A stretch of 64,000 bases of DNA from Bacteroidota bacterium (lineage in GTDB: Bacteria > Bacteroidota > Bacteroidia > Chitinophagales > Chitinophagaceae), in NCBI GenBank assembly GCA_947452555.1, contig CANGDH010000004.1, forward strand, positions 206,559 through 270,558, written 5' to 3'. Below are positions 7,989 to 16,821 of this stretch, piece by piece. A program made the translations under genes and the position numbers. The stretch's first letter is position 1. Every line of letters starts with the position of its first letter. The notes beneath the pieces were generated by a model. It searched no databases and had not been told where the DNA came from. It saw only the letters and a program-made list of their open reading frames with translations.

Positions 7989-7996
7989 TATATTTG
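7989..7996 (+). promoter_or_regulatory. Bacteroidota -7 element (TATATTTG) at trmB
   Basis: TATATTTG fits the TAnnTTTG consensus of the Bacteroidota housekeeping promoter. It ends four bases before the trmB start codon, so a transcript from here would be nearly leaderless. No clear -33 TTTG was found, so confidence is modest. Confidence 0.35.
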
Positions 7997-8000
7997 CGGT

Positions 8001-8891
8001 ATGGGACAGAAGAAATTAATCAAATTTGCGGCGATAAAGGAATATGAAAATGTGTTGGAATATCCTGAAGCAATGCAAGGAAAATGGGCTGCTTTTTTTG
8101 AGGAACTTAAAAAAGGAACGTTAAACATTCCATTAGATAATTTAGCAATTAGCCCTTCTGACCCAATTGGTGTATCACAAGGCAGACCATTAGTATTAGA
8201 ATTGGCTTGTGGCAGAGGAGAATACGCGGTTGGCTTAGGCAGAATGTTCCCTGATCAAAATTTTATTGGAATAGACTTAAAAGGTAATCGTATTTGGAAG
8301 GGCGCGAGTATTGCCAATAAAGAAGGGTTAAAAAATATTGCTTTCGTTCGTACGCAAATAGAACTTACTCCCAATTATTTTGCGAAAGACGAAGTAGATG
8401 AAATCTGGATCACTTTTCCCGATCCTCAATTAAGATGGTCTAAAGCCAAAAAGCGATTAACCCATCCTAAATTTCTAAGGCTATACCAGCAGTTTTTAAA
8501 AGGGGGGGGAGCTAAAAATATAGTTAGTAGTAATAATACTGTTAGTGGAATTAGTTCAGCGTCTGGTATAGTTCATTTAAAAACAGACAGTCCACTACTC
8601 TATCATTTTACATTGAAAGTAATTGAATTGTATGGTTTAAACCTCATATACAAAACAGAAAATTTATACGCGGAGGCAACAATAGATCCTCGATGTCTAA
8701 TTAAAACTTATTACGAAGGCCTGGATATTGCACAGAGTAATAAGATACACTATATTCAATTTAATATTGATAAAGAATTACCAATAGCTTTAGATGAAGT
8801 GCTGAAAGAGGCTATCAAAGATATCCCAATGGATGCAGGCGAATTAATTAGAATGGAAGCAGAAGCGGCTAGAGAAAAGAAAGAACAATAA
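8001..8891 (+). CDS. trmB: tRNA (guanine-N7-)-methyltransferase
   Basis: The protein methylates N7 of G46 in tRNA using S-adenosylmethionine. The SAM-binding motif LELACGRGEYAVGLG (about 67-81) is followed by FIGIDLKGNRIWKGA, and the family signature DEIWITFPDPQLRWSKAKKRL lies near 132-152. The ending around 200-240 (YAEATIDPRCLIKTYYE) matches the RT-x-YE style finish of TrmB. At 296 residues it is longer than the usual 210-240, owing to an N-terminal extension, a Ser/Asn-rich insert near 170-190 (NNTVSGISSASG) and an acidic C-terminal tail. It is followed after three bases by the DUF5522 gene and then by the ATL gene. Confidence 0.93.
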   Translation: MGQKKLIKFAAIKEYENVLEYPEAMQGKWAAFFEELKKGTLNIPLDNLAISPSDPIGVSQGRPLVLELACGRGEYAVGLGRMFPDQNFIGIDLKGNRIWKGASIANKEGLKNIAFVRTQIELTPNYFAKDEVDEIWITFPDPQLRWSKAKKRLTHPKFLRLYQQFLKGGGAKNIVSSNNTVSGISSASGIVHLKTDSPLLYHFTLKVIELYGLNLIYKTENLYAEATIDPRCLIKTYYEGLDIAQSNKIHYIQFNIDKELPIALDEVLKEAIKDIPMDAGELIRMEAEAAREKKEQ

Positions 8892-8894
8892 AAA

Positions 8895-9092
8895 ATGGTT
8901 GAAGGTGTACAATATTATATAGACCCTAAGGGAAATTGGGTATTCACTGCGGCCTATCATCAAGAAAGAGGTTATTGCTGTGGCGAAGCTTGTATGCATT
9001 GTCCATTTAATTACGAAGCGGTGCCAGAGCCCACCAAAACAAGCGCACAATTAATAAGAGCAACTGAAAATAAGAATGCAATACACCCCTAA
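8895..9092 (+). CDS. DUF5522-type small cysteine-rich protein
   Basis: This 65-residue protein carries four clustered cysteines C28, C29, C33 and C36 in GYCCGEACMHCPFNY, preceded by YYIDPKGNWVFTAAYH. The pattern is the DUF5522 family, small proteins common in Bacteroidota that look like metal or Fe-S binders; their role is not established. It sits between trmB and the alkyltransferase-like gene, with the next ORF overlapping its end by 17 bases, which suggests translational coupling and perhaps a link to nucleic-acid maintenance. Confidence 0.75.
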   Translation: MVEGVQYYIDPKGNWVFTAAYHQERGYCCGEACMHCPFNYEAVPEPTKTSAQLIRATENKNAIHP

Positions 9093-9423
9093 AACTCAAG
9101 ACTTTTTTCAAAATGTATTTGATGTAGTTCGTCTCATACCCAAAGGACGTGTTACTAGTTATGGAGCTATTGCAAAATATCTAGGAACAGGTGGAAGTTC
9201 AAGAATGGTAGGTTGGGCAATGAATGCCTCACATGGTGTAAAACCAAAAGTACCTGCACATAGAGTAGTCAACAGAAATGGCATGTTAAGTGGTAAAGCA
9301 CATTTTGAAACACCCACTCAAATGCAAGCACTCTTAGAGAAGGAAAAAATAAAAGTCCAAAACGAAACCGTAATGGACTTTAAAATATTATTTTGGGATC
9401 CCGTAATTGAATTAGACTTGTAA
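9076..9423 (+). CDS. alkyltransferase-like (ATL) MGMT-family protein
   Basis: The 115-residue protein is the DNA-binding domain of O6-methylguanine-DNA methyltransferase: VRLIPKGRVTSYGAIAKYLG, GSSRMVGWAMNAS (with the arginine finger) and VPAHRVVNRNG. The catalytic cysteine of PCHRV is replaced by A61, so it cannot accept an alkyl group. ATL proteins of this kind bind alkylated guanine, flip it and hand it to nucleotide excision repair; that role is from the family. There is no N-terminal MGMT domain. It is the last gene of the trmB run and ends before a strong bidirectional terminator. Confidence 0.9.
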   Translation: MQYTPKTQDFFQNVFDVVRLIPKGRVTSYGAIAKYLGTGGSSRMVGWAMNASHGVKPKVPAHRVVNRNGMLSGKAHFETPTQMQALLEKEKIKVQNETVMDFKILFWDPVIELDL

Positions 9424-9468
9424 GTCACGATAAAAATATTAAAACAAAAAAGGGATGTGTCAAAAATA

Positions 9469-9498
9469 AAAAAGGAGAAATTAAAATTTCTCCTTTTT
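9469..9498. terminator. bidirectional intrinsic terminator between convergent genes
   Basis: A perfect 14-bp stem (AAAAAGGAGAAATT / AATTTCTCCTTTTT) closes on a two-base loop. A-rich and T-rich flanks act as the U-tract in either direction. It separates the rightward ATL gene from the leftward DUF420 gene, the last gene of the respiratory block. Confidence 0.85.
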
Positions 9499-9519
9499 CT
9501 ATAAAAAATTAATTTTATA

Positions 9520-10107
9520 TTAATTATAATAAGGCTTAATCATCAAATATACCAACGGACCAGTCACCGCAACATAAAACCATATAGGCCACATCACTCT
9601 TGCTTTGCGCTTATGGTCTTCGTACTCTCCCGTTAATCCTCTGTAGGCCGTGAATAAAATAAATGGCAAACTAGTTGCAGCCAATATAATATGGGTACTC
9701 AATAATAAAAAATAGAAAGGACGTGTATTACCTACCACCGCTTTTTCAGCTTCAGTAACAATACCGTCAAAATCAGTATCGCCAAATTTAGCTTCGCCCG
9801 CCAATAAATGATGCGCAATATAAGTCACTAAAAATAATACAGACAAGCCTAAAGCCAACAACATTAAGTTCTTATGTGCTTGGTAATTTTTTTGTTTTAT
9901 TTTTATTAATGCTGCTATTAATGTTAAAGCGACAGCAGAATTAATTACGGCATTCATTAAAGCAAAAATATGTTTGTCAAAAGGCAATTCCACTTTCAAA
10001 GTATACTTGCTCAAAAAACTTACAGCTACTAATACTACCACAGAAACTATTCCAATTAATAATTTCGCTTTTTTATCATTCTTCTGAATCGTAGGTATTA
10101 ACATCAT
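9520..10107 (-). CDS. DUF420 membrane protein, oxidase-associated
   Basis: The 195-residue protein has about five hydrophobic helices (roughly 17-35, 46-66, 80-100, 128-152, 168-188) and conserved histidines (DKHIFALMN, IAHHLLAG, LLSTHIILA). These fit DUF420, a family found beside heme-copper oxidase and SCO genes and related to the assembly factor CtaM. A role in oxidase biogenesis is inference from family and position. It is the last gene of the leftward respiratory block, 115 bases after the SCO gene. Confidence 0.85.
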   Translation of the reverse strand: MMLIPTIQKNDKKAKLLIGIVSVVVLVAVSFLSKYTLKVELPFDKHIFALMNAVINSAVALTLIAALIKIKQKNYQAHKNLMLLALGLSVLFLVTYIAHHLLAGEAKFGDTDFDGIVTEAEKAVVGNTRPFYFLLLSTHIILAATSLPFILFTAYRGLTGEYEDHKRKARVMWPIWFYVAVTGPLVYLMIKPYYN

Positions 10108-10180
10108 TTTTATATTTAAAGTTCTAACTTAATATATTTATTCTTTATAATTCTTCTAAAAAAAATTATACTCCCAATTT

Positions 10181-10222
10181 AATTTTATTCTTACACTAAA
10201 GAAATTTTATTCTTACACTAAA
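10181..10222. repeat. 20-bp direct repeat, two copies, after the SCO stop codon
   Basis: The sequence AATTTTATTCTTACACTAAA occurs at 10181-10200 and 10203-10222, a spacing of 22. The second copy abuts the SCO stop codon. It looks like a recent small duplication in the SCO-DUF420 spacer. Confidence 0.8.
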
Positions 10223-11038
10223 CTAATTTTGTTCTTTATTTTTCATATTATTAAAGTAATAAACAAAACCCGCAACAAGTACTGCAATGACTAACCATAA
10301 CCAACTCAAGTCCACAATGGCTTGGAACACTTCACTCTTTTGTGCTTTGTCTTTTTCCAACATTAAGTAACCAACGTCTTTAGCCAATTTTAATAAAGAA
10401 GTAGAATCTAATCCGTTATAATAACCGCGTACTTGCATTTTCTTGTCAATCAGAATTAAGCGACTCGTATGCACGAAATCTGGATTAATTGGTTCTTGAC
10501 TAAACGAATCCACTTTCATCTCTTCAAAAGCAAACTTATATATGGAATCTCTGTTGCCAGTTAGTAACCACCAGTTGTCGGCAATCACACCCATTTTATT
10601 TCCGTATTCTCTTATAGCAGCAACACTGTCGCGATTGGGGTCCACCGAGATTGACATAAATTGAACAATGGACGTGTCCACTTTTTTACGCATATCTCCA
10701 CCTCTAGAAAAACTGTGTTGTAACTTGGACATATTGGTCGTCAACTTTGGACAAATACTTCCACAGCTAGTAAAGAAAAAATCAAGGATAATAATTTTAC
10801 CTTGTCTATTATATAAACTAACTGTGTCGCCTAATTGATTCACTAATTGAATATCCTTAGTTGTATGCCAAATGCTATCTGATTTTTGTTTGCCATCCAC
10901 TACATACTCATTAACAGTATCTAGTAAATAATGGCGTGGCATAATCACGGCTTTGTCGCTTGCAGACTTAAGCCACAAATAACAAAACACGGGAATCACC
11001 AATGCAATAATTAAACCGTATAATGACTTTTTTGACAT
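10223..11038 (-). CDS. SCO1/SenC-family copper chaperone
   Basis: The 271-residue protein has an N-terminal anchor (about 5-24), a thioredoxin-like domain with the copper ligands C92-x-x-x-C96 (FFTSCGSICPKL) and H190 (NPDFVHTSRL), and a second C-terminal helix at about 240-262. SCO proteins deliver copper to or reduce the CuA site of oxidase subunit II on the outer face of the inner membrane. The C-terminal membrane helix is an addition over the simplest SCO layout but is common in Bacteroidota. It is separated from coxIV by 123 bases containing a hairpin, so it may be partly uncoupled from the operon upstream. Confidence 0.92.
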   Translation of the reverse strand: MSKKSLYGLIIALVIPVFCYLWLKSASDKAVIMPRHYLLDTVNEYVVDGKQKSDSIWHTTKDIQLVNQLGDTVSLYNRQGKIIILDFFFTSCGSICPKLTTNMSKLQHSFSRGGDMRKKVDTSIVQFMSISVDPNRDSVAAIREYGNKMGVIADNWWLLTGNRDSIYKFAFEEMKVDSFSQEPINPDFVHTSRLILIDKKMQVRGYYNGLDSTSLLKLAKDVGYLMLEKDKAQKSEVFQAIVDLSWLWLVIAVLVAGFVYYFNNMKNKEQN

Positions 11039-11080
11039 AGTAAAAATTGAAAAACGAAGTTACGACGAATTAAAACCAAA

Positions 11081-11102
11081 AAACCACCGCGAGCGATGGT
11101 TT
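11081..11102 (-). terminator. hairpin with T-run between coxIV and SCO (leftward)
   Basis: AAACCA and TGGTTT arms, with an inner CGC/GCG stem, are followed in the leftward direction by TTTTTTGGTTTTA. This fits an intrinsic terminator or attenuator after coxIV that would lower expression of the SCO and DUF420 genes. Confidence 0.6.
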
Positions 11103-11161
11103 CCGAATATGGTAAGAAATTTGTGGTCAATTTGGATTCACCAAATAGAACCATTTCATTA

Positions 11162-11578
11162 TTATTTTTGCTCTATTGCTTTTTCATCATGCGCACCTTC
11201 TTTCTTCTCTACCTTAATTGTAGATTGCTCTTTAAAATAAGGGTTATAAGTATTACGCAAGTTTCTGAAAGAATTACCATCAGACAAGAATGCGCAAATA
11301 AACCAAATGAATAAAGCTAAAGGCACTACAATAGTCATGATTAAGTTTTTCAACTCATGTTTCAAGTGCATGAAATAAGCTACAATATAAAAAGCTTTCG
11401 CCATCATCAAAATAACGATAGACCCTTTAATTGCTAATTTTAAACCAGCATTTTGCATGCCAATCATCCAGAAACCCAATATCAATTCAACAATCGTTAA
11501 AACAGATAAAATGATAGTTACTTTTTTGATCTCAGCAATGACTGCTTTGTTCTCTTCTGCGGTATGTGTATGTGCCAT
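11162..11578 (-). CDS. cytochrome c oxidase subunit IV-type membrane protein
   Basis: The 138-residue protein has three hydrophobic helices (about 22-42, 48-70, 77-100) and a charged C-terminal tail. The segment AKAFYIVAYFMHLKHE is characteristic of bacterial oxidase subunit IV (CtaF/CyoD-like). It starts 46 bases after a subunit III gene. The subunit stabilises the oxidase and carries no cofactor. Confidence 0.85.
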   Translation of the reverse strand: MAHTHTAEENKAVIAEIKKVTIILSVLTIVELILGFWMIGMQNAGLKLAIKGSIVILMMAKAFYIVAYFMHLKHELKNLIMTIVVPLALFIWFICAFLSDGNSFRNLRNTYNPYFKEQSTIKVEKKEGAHDEKAIEQK

Positions 11579-11624
11579 AATGCGTATGTTCTTAGATTAG
11601 TGGAACTAATTAATAATGTAAAAT

Positions 11625-12311
11625 TTATAATAAGTAGAAACAAGTGAATACGAATACCCACACTAGGTCTACAAAGTGCCAGTACAAACCAGCTTTCTCA
11701 ATCATTAAGTAATGACCTCTTTGCTCAAACTTATCAGTCAATGTCATAATTAACATAATGATATTAATAACCACCCCACTAAATACGTGAAAGCCGTGGA
11801 AACCAGTAATGGTAAAGAAGAAATTAGTGAAGTTGGTAGAAGAAGCGGTACCATCTGCATTTATGAAAGGATTTTGTCCCCACCATGCACCTTCATGAAA
11901 TAAGTGATTCCACTCCCAAGCTTGACAGCTTAAGAAAGCGATACCACCAATAATTGTCCAAATCATATTTCTAACAACGCCGTTCTTATCCATGTTCTTA
12001 CCAGCATGCACTGCTAATACCATAGTTACAGAACTCACAATCAAGATAAAAGTCATAACAGACACGAATACCAATGGAGCATGAACTCCTTCTGGTGCGA
12101 ATGGAAAACTTCTGAACACTTCATTAGGGTCAGGCCATCCGTTCGTAGAAAAACGAACAGTACCATAAGAAATTAAGAAAGCACCAAAAGTAAATGCGTC
12201 ACTCATTAAGAAGTACCACATCATTACTTTTCCGTACTCTACATTAAAGGGGCTTTTACCACCTCCCCACCATTTTGCTTCTGTTGAAGAAGCGGTTGTT
12301 ACATTTGACAT
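11625..12311 (-). CDS. cytochrome c oxidase subunit III (second copy)
   Basis: From the ATG at 12311 this is a 228-residue membrane protein; a TTG two codons upstream is also possible. It has about five helices, and the ending GLYWHFVDLVWVFVFTCFYLL is the subunit III signature. GFHGFHVFSGVVINI and WEWNHLF are also family segments. An additional N-terminal SPFNVEYGKVMMWYFLMSDAFTFGAFL is like SoxC/caa3 subunit III. It is one of two tandem subunit III-type genes; the upstream one (12397-12999) is shorter. Both may be needed in one complex, as in related operons. Confidence 0.9.
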   Translation of the reverse strand: MSNVTTASSTEAKWWGGGKSPFNVEYGKVMMWYFLMSDAFTFGAFLISYGTVRFSTNGWPDPNEVFRSFPFAPEGVHAPLVFVSVMTFILIVSSVTMVLAVHAGKNMDKNGVVRNMIWTIIGGIAFLSCQAWEWNHLFHEGAWWGQNPFINADGTASSTNFTNFFFTITGFHGFHVFSGVVINIIMLIMTLTDKFEQRGHYLMIEKAGLYWHFVDLVWVFVFTCFYLL

Positions 12312-12396
12312 GTTCAATTACGATTTCAGTGCAAAAATATTGGCTATCAAGGATATTCGTATCAAAATACCCTACTTTTTTTGAATTTAATTAGGG

Positions 12397-12999
12397 TTAT
12401 CCTACCCAGTTAAAAAATACAAAAAGATAGATCCAAAGTATATCAACAAAATGCCAATAAGTAGAAGCAAGCTCTACCGGCAAGGCATTATATGTTTTAG
12501 TTTTAGTCGAAAAGGCGCTGATAGCAACAATTACTAGTGCAACTACCCCACCCAACACGTGCAACATGTGAAAACTAGTAATAACCAATAAGAAAGAACC
12601 AGCAGAATTGCTTCTTGGTCCAGTTAAAGCAATATTATTTGCTTCTAAAGTTATGAACCCTTGGTATTGCATAATTAAAAACACCACACCCAATATCGCA
12701 GTCAAAGTCATAAAGCCCTGATATTGATTCAATTGTTGCTCCTTGTATTTTTTAACCGCCATTTGCATGGTGAAACTGCTCACTAAAATGATAGCAGTAG
12801 AAGCCCAAAATACATTCGGCAAATCAAAATCTAGCCAGTTAGCTTGGCTTTTTTTAACAATATAAGCACTTGTTAAACCAGCAAAAGCCATGATAATGCT
12901 ACCTAAACCTACCCAAAGAAGGATTTGGAATTGGTGCAATTTCTTTTTCTCAGGAAGAGATGTCGTATTCTCAGGAAGAGAGGTCATATCTGTTGTCAT
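12397..12999 (-). CDS. cytochrome c oxidase subunit III-type protein (first copy)
   Basis: The 200-residue protein has five predicted helices and the subunit III ending STYWHFVDILWIYLFVFFNWVG together with SFHMLHVLGGVVALV. It begins five bases before the end of the heme O synthase gene's spacer, so the two are tightly coupled. The N-terminus holds a small internal repeat, TSLPENTTSLPEKK. It is shorter than the paralogue that follows it. Confidence 0.9.
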   Translation of the reverse strand: MTTDMTSLPENTTSLPEKKKLHQFQILLWVGLGSIIMAFAGLTSAYIVKKSQANWLDFDLPNVFWASTAIILVSSFTMQMAVKKYKEQQLNQYQGFMTLTAILGVVFLIMQYQGFITLEANNIALTGPRSNSAGSFLLVITSFHMLHVLGGVVALVIVAISAFSTKTKTYNALPVELASTYWHFVDILWIYLFVFFNWVG

Positions 13000-13004
13000 A
13001 AGAA

Positions 13005-13865
13005 TTAAAGTTTATCTGCTAAATAGGCCAGGTACACAATTGGTAAATATATATAACTGCTAAACATCACGCGACGTGCAGCAGGAACACCCATGTTTTG
13101 ATACAAACGCACACATTGAACTACCATAAAAATATTCGCCACTAAGACAATCCACTTACTTATTTCACCGGTAAGTCCAAAGTAATTAGGAAGGAACCCA
13201 ATGGGGATCATCAGTACCGCATACATTATAGATTGCAAAGCCGTGAATCTAGTTGGACCTTCTTTAGCAGGTAATAATTTAAAACCCACTTTAGAATAAT
13301 CGTTATGAGAAACCCAAGCAATGGCCCAAAAATGCGGGAACTGCCAAAGGAACTGAACTAAAAACAAAGACCAACCTGCTAAACTAAAATCATCATTACC
13401 CGCAACCCAACCAATTAAACAAGGTAAAGCCCCAGGAAAAGCACCTACTAAAACTGCAATAGAGTTGATCTTTTTAAGTGGCGTGTATATAAACGCGTAT
13501 AAGAATAAACTAAAAGCAGAAAGTAAGGCAGACGAGATATTAAAATAATACCACATCATTGCAACTCCCAAAATACCAGCAATGAAAGCAAAAGTATAAG
13601 CAGTTTTTTGAGACATTCTACCAGACGCCACGGGGCGAGAAGCAGTACGTTTCATTTGAGCGTCTGTATCTTTTTCTACCGCCTGGTTAATTGCGTTAGC
13701 ACTACCCGTAATACATAAGCCTGCGAAAAATAAAATCAAAATCATCTTCCAGTCGTAAACTGCAACTTTAGGAACTAACAAATAACAAATTACACAAGTG
13801 AACACCACAGTAAAACTGAGTGTAAACTTCATTAATTGGCTATAGTTTTTTAATGTTGCTTTCAC
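13005..13865 (-). CDS. ctaB: protoheme IX farnesyltransferase (heme O synthase)
   Basis: The 286-residue UbiA-superfamily membrane enzyme transfers a farnesyl group to heme B to make heme O, the precursor of heme A. The prenyl-diphosphate motif NAINQAVEKDTDAQMKRTASRP (about 58-78) holds the Asn/Asp residues of the family, and nine or so helices follow. It lies two bases after coxI and five before coxIII, so it is part of the oxidase operon. No heme A synthase (ctaA) is seen in the window. Confidence 0.95.
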   Translation of the reverse strand: MKATLKNYSQLMKFTLSFTVVFTCVICYLLVPKVAVYDWKMILILFFAGLCITGSANAINQAVEKDTDAQMKRTASRPVASGRMSQKTAYTFAFIAGILGVAMMWYYFNISSALLSAFSLFLYAFIYTPLKKINSIAVLVGAFPGALPCLIGWVAGNDDFSLAGWSLFLVQFLWQFPHFWAIAWVSHNDYSKVGFKLLPAKEGPTRFTALQSIMYAVLMIPIGFLPNYFGLTGEISKWIVLVANIFMVVQCVRLYQNMGVPAARRVMFSSYIYLPIVYLAYLADKL

Positions 13866-13867
13866 GT

Positions 13868-15673
13868 TTAGTGGCCATGAGATTCATTTGCACCCACTGG
13901 AACATCTTGAGGAATAAAGTCTTGACCGTCTTTACCGTAATCATAAGGCCAACGGTGTACTTCAGGAATTTCACCAGGCCAGTTACCGTGACCAGGACGG
14001 ATTGGCGTAGTCCACTCTAAAGTATTCGCTTCCCAAGGATTCATGGTAATTACTTTACGACCTTTGAAAATAGAATAGAAGAAGTTCATCAAGAATAAAA
14101 GTTGAGCAGCAAACACAATCATAGCAACCGTGCTAATGAAACGGTTTAAGTCAGCGAACATCTTGAAACTTTCCCAAATACTAAAGTCAAAATAACGACG
14201 AGGCATACCAGCTAAACCTTCATAGTGCATAGGCCAGAAAATTAAGTAAGCACCTGCTAGTGTAACCCAGAAGTGAATGTACGCTAATGAATTGTTCATG
14301 TAACGACCATACATTTTAGGGAACCAGTGGTACACACCAGCAAACATACCAAACATACTAGCCACACCCATTACAATATGGAAATGCGCAATTACGAAAT
14401 AAGTATCATGCAAGTGAATATCTAAAGCCGCGTTACCTAACCAAATACCAGTTAAACCACCAGAGATAAATAAACTCACAAAACCAATTGCGAATAACAT
14501 ACCAGGAGTGAAACGGATATTACCTCTCCATAAAGTAGTCAACCAGTTGAATACTTTAATAGCAGAAGGAACGGCGATTAATAAAGTTAATAATACGAAG
14601 ATAGAACCTAAGAAAGGATTCAATCCAGTAACGAACATGTGATGCGCCCAAACTAAGAAGGCCAATACTGCGATAGCAAATAAAGAACCTAACATAGCCA
14701 TATAACCAAAGATAGGTTTACGAGAATTCACAGACATGATCTCAGACACCATACCCATGGCAGGTAATAAGATAATGTACACCTCAGGGTGACCTAAGAA
14801 CCAGAATAAATGTTGATATAAAATAGCGCTTCCCCCTTCATTAGACAAAGCACCAACACCATTTACAAATATGTCAGACAAGTAGAAACTAGTATGGAAG
14901 TTTCTATCAAAAATTAATAAGATCATACCAGACAACAATACAGGGAAAGACAATACACCAAGAACCGCTGTAAAGAACAAAGCCCAAATTGTTAAAGGTA
15001 AACGCGTCATGCTCATACCTTTAGTACGCATGTTTAAAATAGTAGCGATATAGTTCAAGCCACCTAATAAAGAAGACACGATAAATAAAGCCATCGCAAT
15101 AATCCATAAGTCCATTCCAGACTTAGAACCTGGAGAAGCGTCCCCTAATGCAGACAATGGAGGGTAAGCAGTCCAACCACCACTGAATGGGCCTGTCTCC
15201 ACAAACATAGACGACAACATAATGATACTTGCAGTAAAGAAGAACCAGTATGATAACATGTTCATGAAAGGAGAAGCCATATCACGAGCACCAATTTGCA
15301 AAGGAATTAAGAAATTCGCAAAAGTACCAGACAATCCTGCAGTCAATACAAAGAATACCAAAACGGTACCGTGTGTAGTAACTAAAGCATAATATGCTTC
15401 GGGAGTAATTTGACCACCTTTAGCCCATTTACCTAAGATAGACTCTAACCAAGGAAAACTTGCGTCAGGGTAACCTAATTGTAAACGGAAAAGAACGCTC
15501 ATTAATCCACCCAATACTGCCCAAACCATACCTGTGATCAAGAATTGCTTCGCGATCATTTTATGGTCCATGCTGAAAACATATTTAGATAAAAATGTTT
15601 CATGATGTTCGTGATGTCCGTGATCATCGTGACCGTGACCTTCATGTCCATGTAATACTTCTTCGTGACTCAT
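13868..15673 (-). CDS. cytochrome c oxidase subunit I
   Basis: The 601-residue catalytic subunit has twelve-helix layout and the A-family landmarks: GHPEVYIILLP with the CuB histidine and crosslinked tyrosine, WAHHMFVTG with two further CuB ligands, and HDTYFVIAHFHIVMG with the heme ligands. It reduces oxygen to water and pumps protons. The N-terminal 25 residues are extremely histidine- and aspartate-rich (HGHEGHGHDDHGHHEHHE), and the last residues are ESHGH, which looks like extra metal binding. It is preceded by coxII and followed immediately by ctaB. Confidence 0.95.
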   Translation of the reverse strand: MSHEEVLHGHEGHGHDDHGHHEHHETFLSKYVFSMDHKMIAKQFLITGMVWAVLGGLMSVLFRLQLGYPDASFPWLESILGKWAKGGQITPEAYYALVTTHGTVLVFFVLTAGLSGTFANFLIPLQIGARDMASPFMNMLSYWFFFTASIIMLSSMFVETGPFSGGWTAYPPLSALGDASPGSKSGMDLWIIAMALFIVSSLLGGLNYIATILNMRTKGMSMTRLPLTIWALFFTAVLGVLSFPVLLSGMILLIFDRNFHTSFYLSDIFVNGVGALSNEGGSAILYQHLFWFLGHPEVYIILLPAMGMVSEIMSVNSRKPIFGYMAMLGSLFAIAVLAFLVWAHHMFVTGLNPFLGSIFVLLTLLIAVPSAIKVFNWLTTLWRGNIRFTPGMLFAIGFVSLFISGGLTGIWLGNAALDIHLHDTYFVIAHFHIVMGVASMFGMFAGVYHWFPKMYGRYMNNSLAYIHFWVTLAGAYLIFWPMHYEGLAGMPRRYFDFSIWESFKMFADLNRFISTVAMIVFAAQLLFLMNFFYSIFKGRKVITMNPWEANTLEWTTPIRPGHGNWPGEIPEVHRWPYDYGKDGQDFIPQDVPVGANESHGH

Positions 15674-15731
15674 ACCGTTCTATTTAAATAAGTTTATTTC
15701 TTAATTATTTTATCAACTAATTATTTTCAAA

Positions 15732-16784
15732 TTACATTTTAGCAGAAGCAACTTTAGCTGTACTGTCTGTAGTAGCTGCTGCAGGAACTGCTGTCGGATC
15801 CTTTTCAGGGAAAGCGGTGTAATATTGAGGTTTTTGTTTAGCCATCCATAAATCATATTCTTCTTGATCCACTACTTCAATAATACCTTTCATAGAGTAG
15901 TGACCGTTACCACACATTTGATCACAAGAAATTTCGTAAGCGAAATTAGGATTACCTGTTTTCTCTTTCATTTCTTTAGTTGTGTACAAAGGAGTAAACC
16001 ACATCGTAGTTGGAATACCAGGAACGGCATCCATCTTTAAACGGAAATGTGATAAACCAACGTCATGTACAACATCTCTAGAGCCAATGATTAATTTAAC
16101 AGGAGTTCCTTTAACAACATACATTGTTTGTTCTGTAAGAATGTCGTCTTGAGAATATTTATCGTCCCAGATAATACCAACTGAGTTAGTAGCTGGGTCA
16201 ATATTTCTATAATATTTTTTACCAAAAATAGCGTCATGACCTGGGTAACGGAAAATCCATCCAAATTGCTTACCTGTTACTTCCACCACCATTGCATTCT
16301 TAGGAGGTTCGCCAGTAAAGAAGAACCAGTTACGCAAACCGAATACTACTAACACTGTTAAAGTGATGGCAGGAATGGCAGTCCAGATTAACTCCAACTT
16401 TGTGCTATGCGCAAAGAAGAATACTTTTCTGTTTTCGTTTTCTTGGTATTTATAAGCAAACCAGAATAATAAAATTTGTGTAATCACAAATACGATACCA
16501 GTAATTGCTAAAGTGATAAAAAGCATTTGATCAACTTTTTCACCTTGCACACTAGCAGCACCTTGTGCTAATAAAGTTTTAGGGTATAGGTATACGTTAC
16601 AAACGTAAACACCTATAAAGCCCAATACTAAAAACACGATCATCAAGAAACCATTGATCTTGTTATTTTGTTTGCGGCTAGCTTCTTCTCCTTTCAGGAC
16701 AGAAACATACTCGCTTGCTTTAGCGATTTGGAAAATCACTATAAATATAAGCGCGATAATTGCTATGGATAAATATAAACTCAT
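15732..16784 (-). CDS. cytochrome c oxidase subunit II
   Basis: The 350-residue protein has a short N-terminal helix, two further helices (about 45-65 and 88-112), a third near 130-150 and an extracytoplasmic cupredoxin domain. The CuA site is complete in ISCDQMCGNGHYSMKG, and H residues upstream (DVVHDVGLSHFRLKM) complete it. There is no fused cytochrome c, so electrons must come from a separate carrier or directly from the Act complex. It is the first oxidase gene, 37 bases after actF. Confidence 0.93.
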   Translation of the reverse strand: MSLYLSIAIIALIFIVIFQIAKASEYVSVLKGEEASRKQNNKINGFLMIVFLVLGFIGVYVCNVYLYPKTLLAQGAASVQGEKVDQMLFITLAITGIVFVITQILLFWFAYKYQENENRKVFFFAHSTKLELIWTAIPAITLTVLVVFGLRNWFFFTGEPPKNAMVVEVTGKQFGWIFRYPGHDAIFGKKYYRNIDPATNSVGIIWDDKYSQDDILTEQTMYVVKGTPVKLIIGSRDVVHDVGLSHFRLKMDAVPGIPTTMWFTPLYTTKEMKEKTGNPNFAYEISCDQMCGNGHYSMKGIIEVVDQEEYDLWMAKQKPQYYTAFPEKDPTAVPAAATTDSTAKVASAKM

Positions 16785-16821
16785 AATCGTTTTTCTATTT
16801 TTCTCGTTTCTTTTTTAAATA

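Larger units (their letters stand above)
7538..8000. other. gene-free AT-rich stretch with 60-bp tandem repeats
   Basis: No credible ORF is seen. The left half is plain AT-rich DNA. Two and a half copies of a 60-bp repeat occupy about 7701-7830. The right end holds the trmB promoter region, including a TAnnTTTG match at 7989-7996 that sits only four bases before the trmB ATG. Confidence 0.6.
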
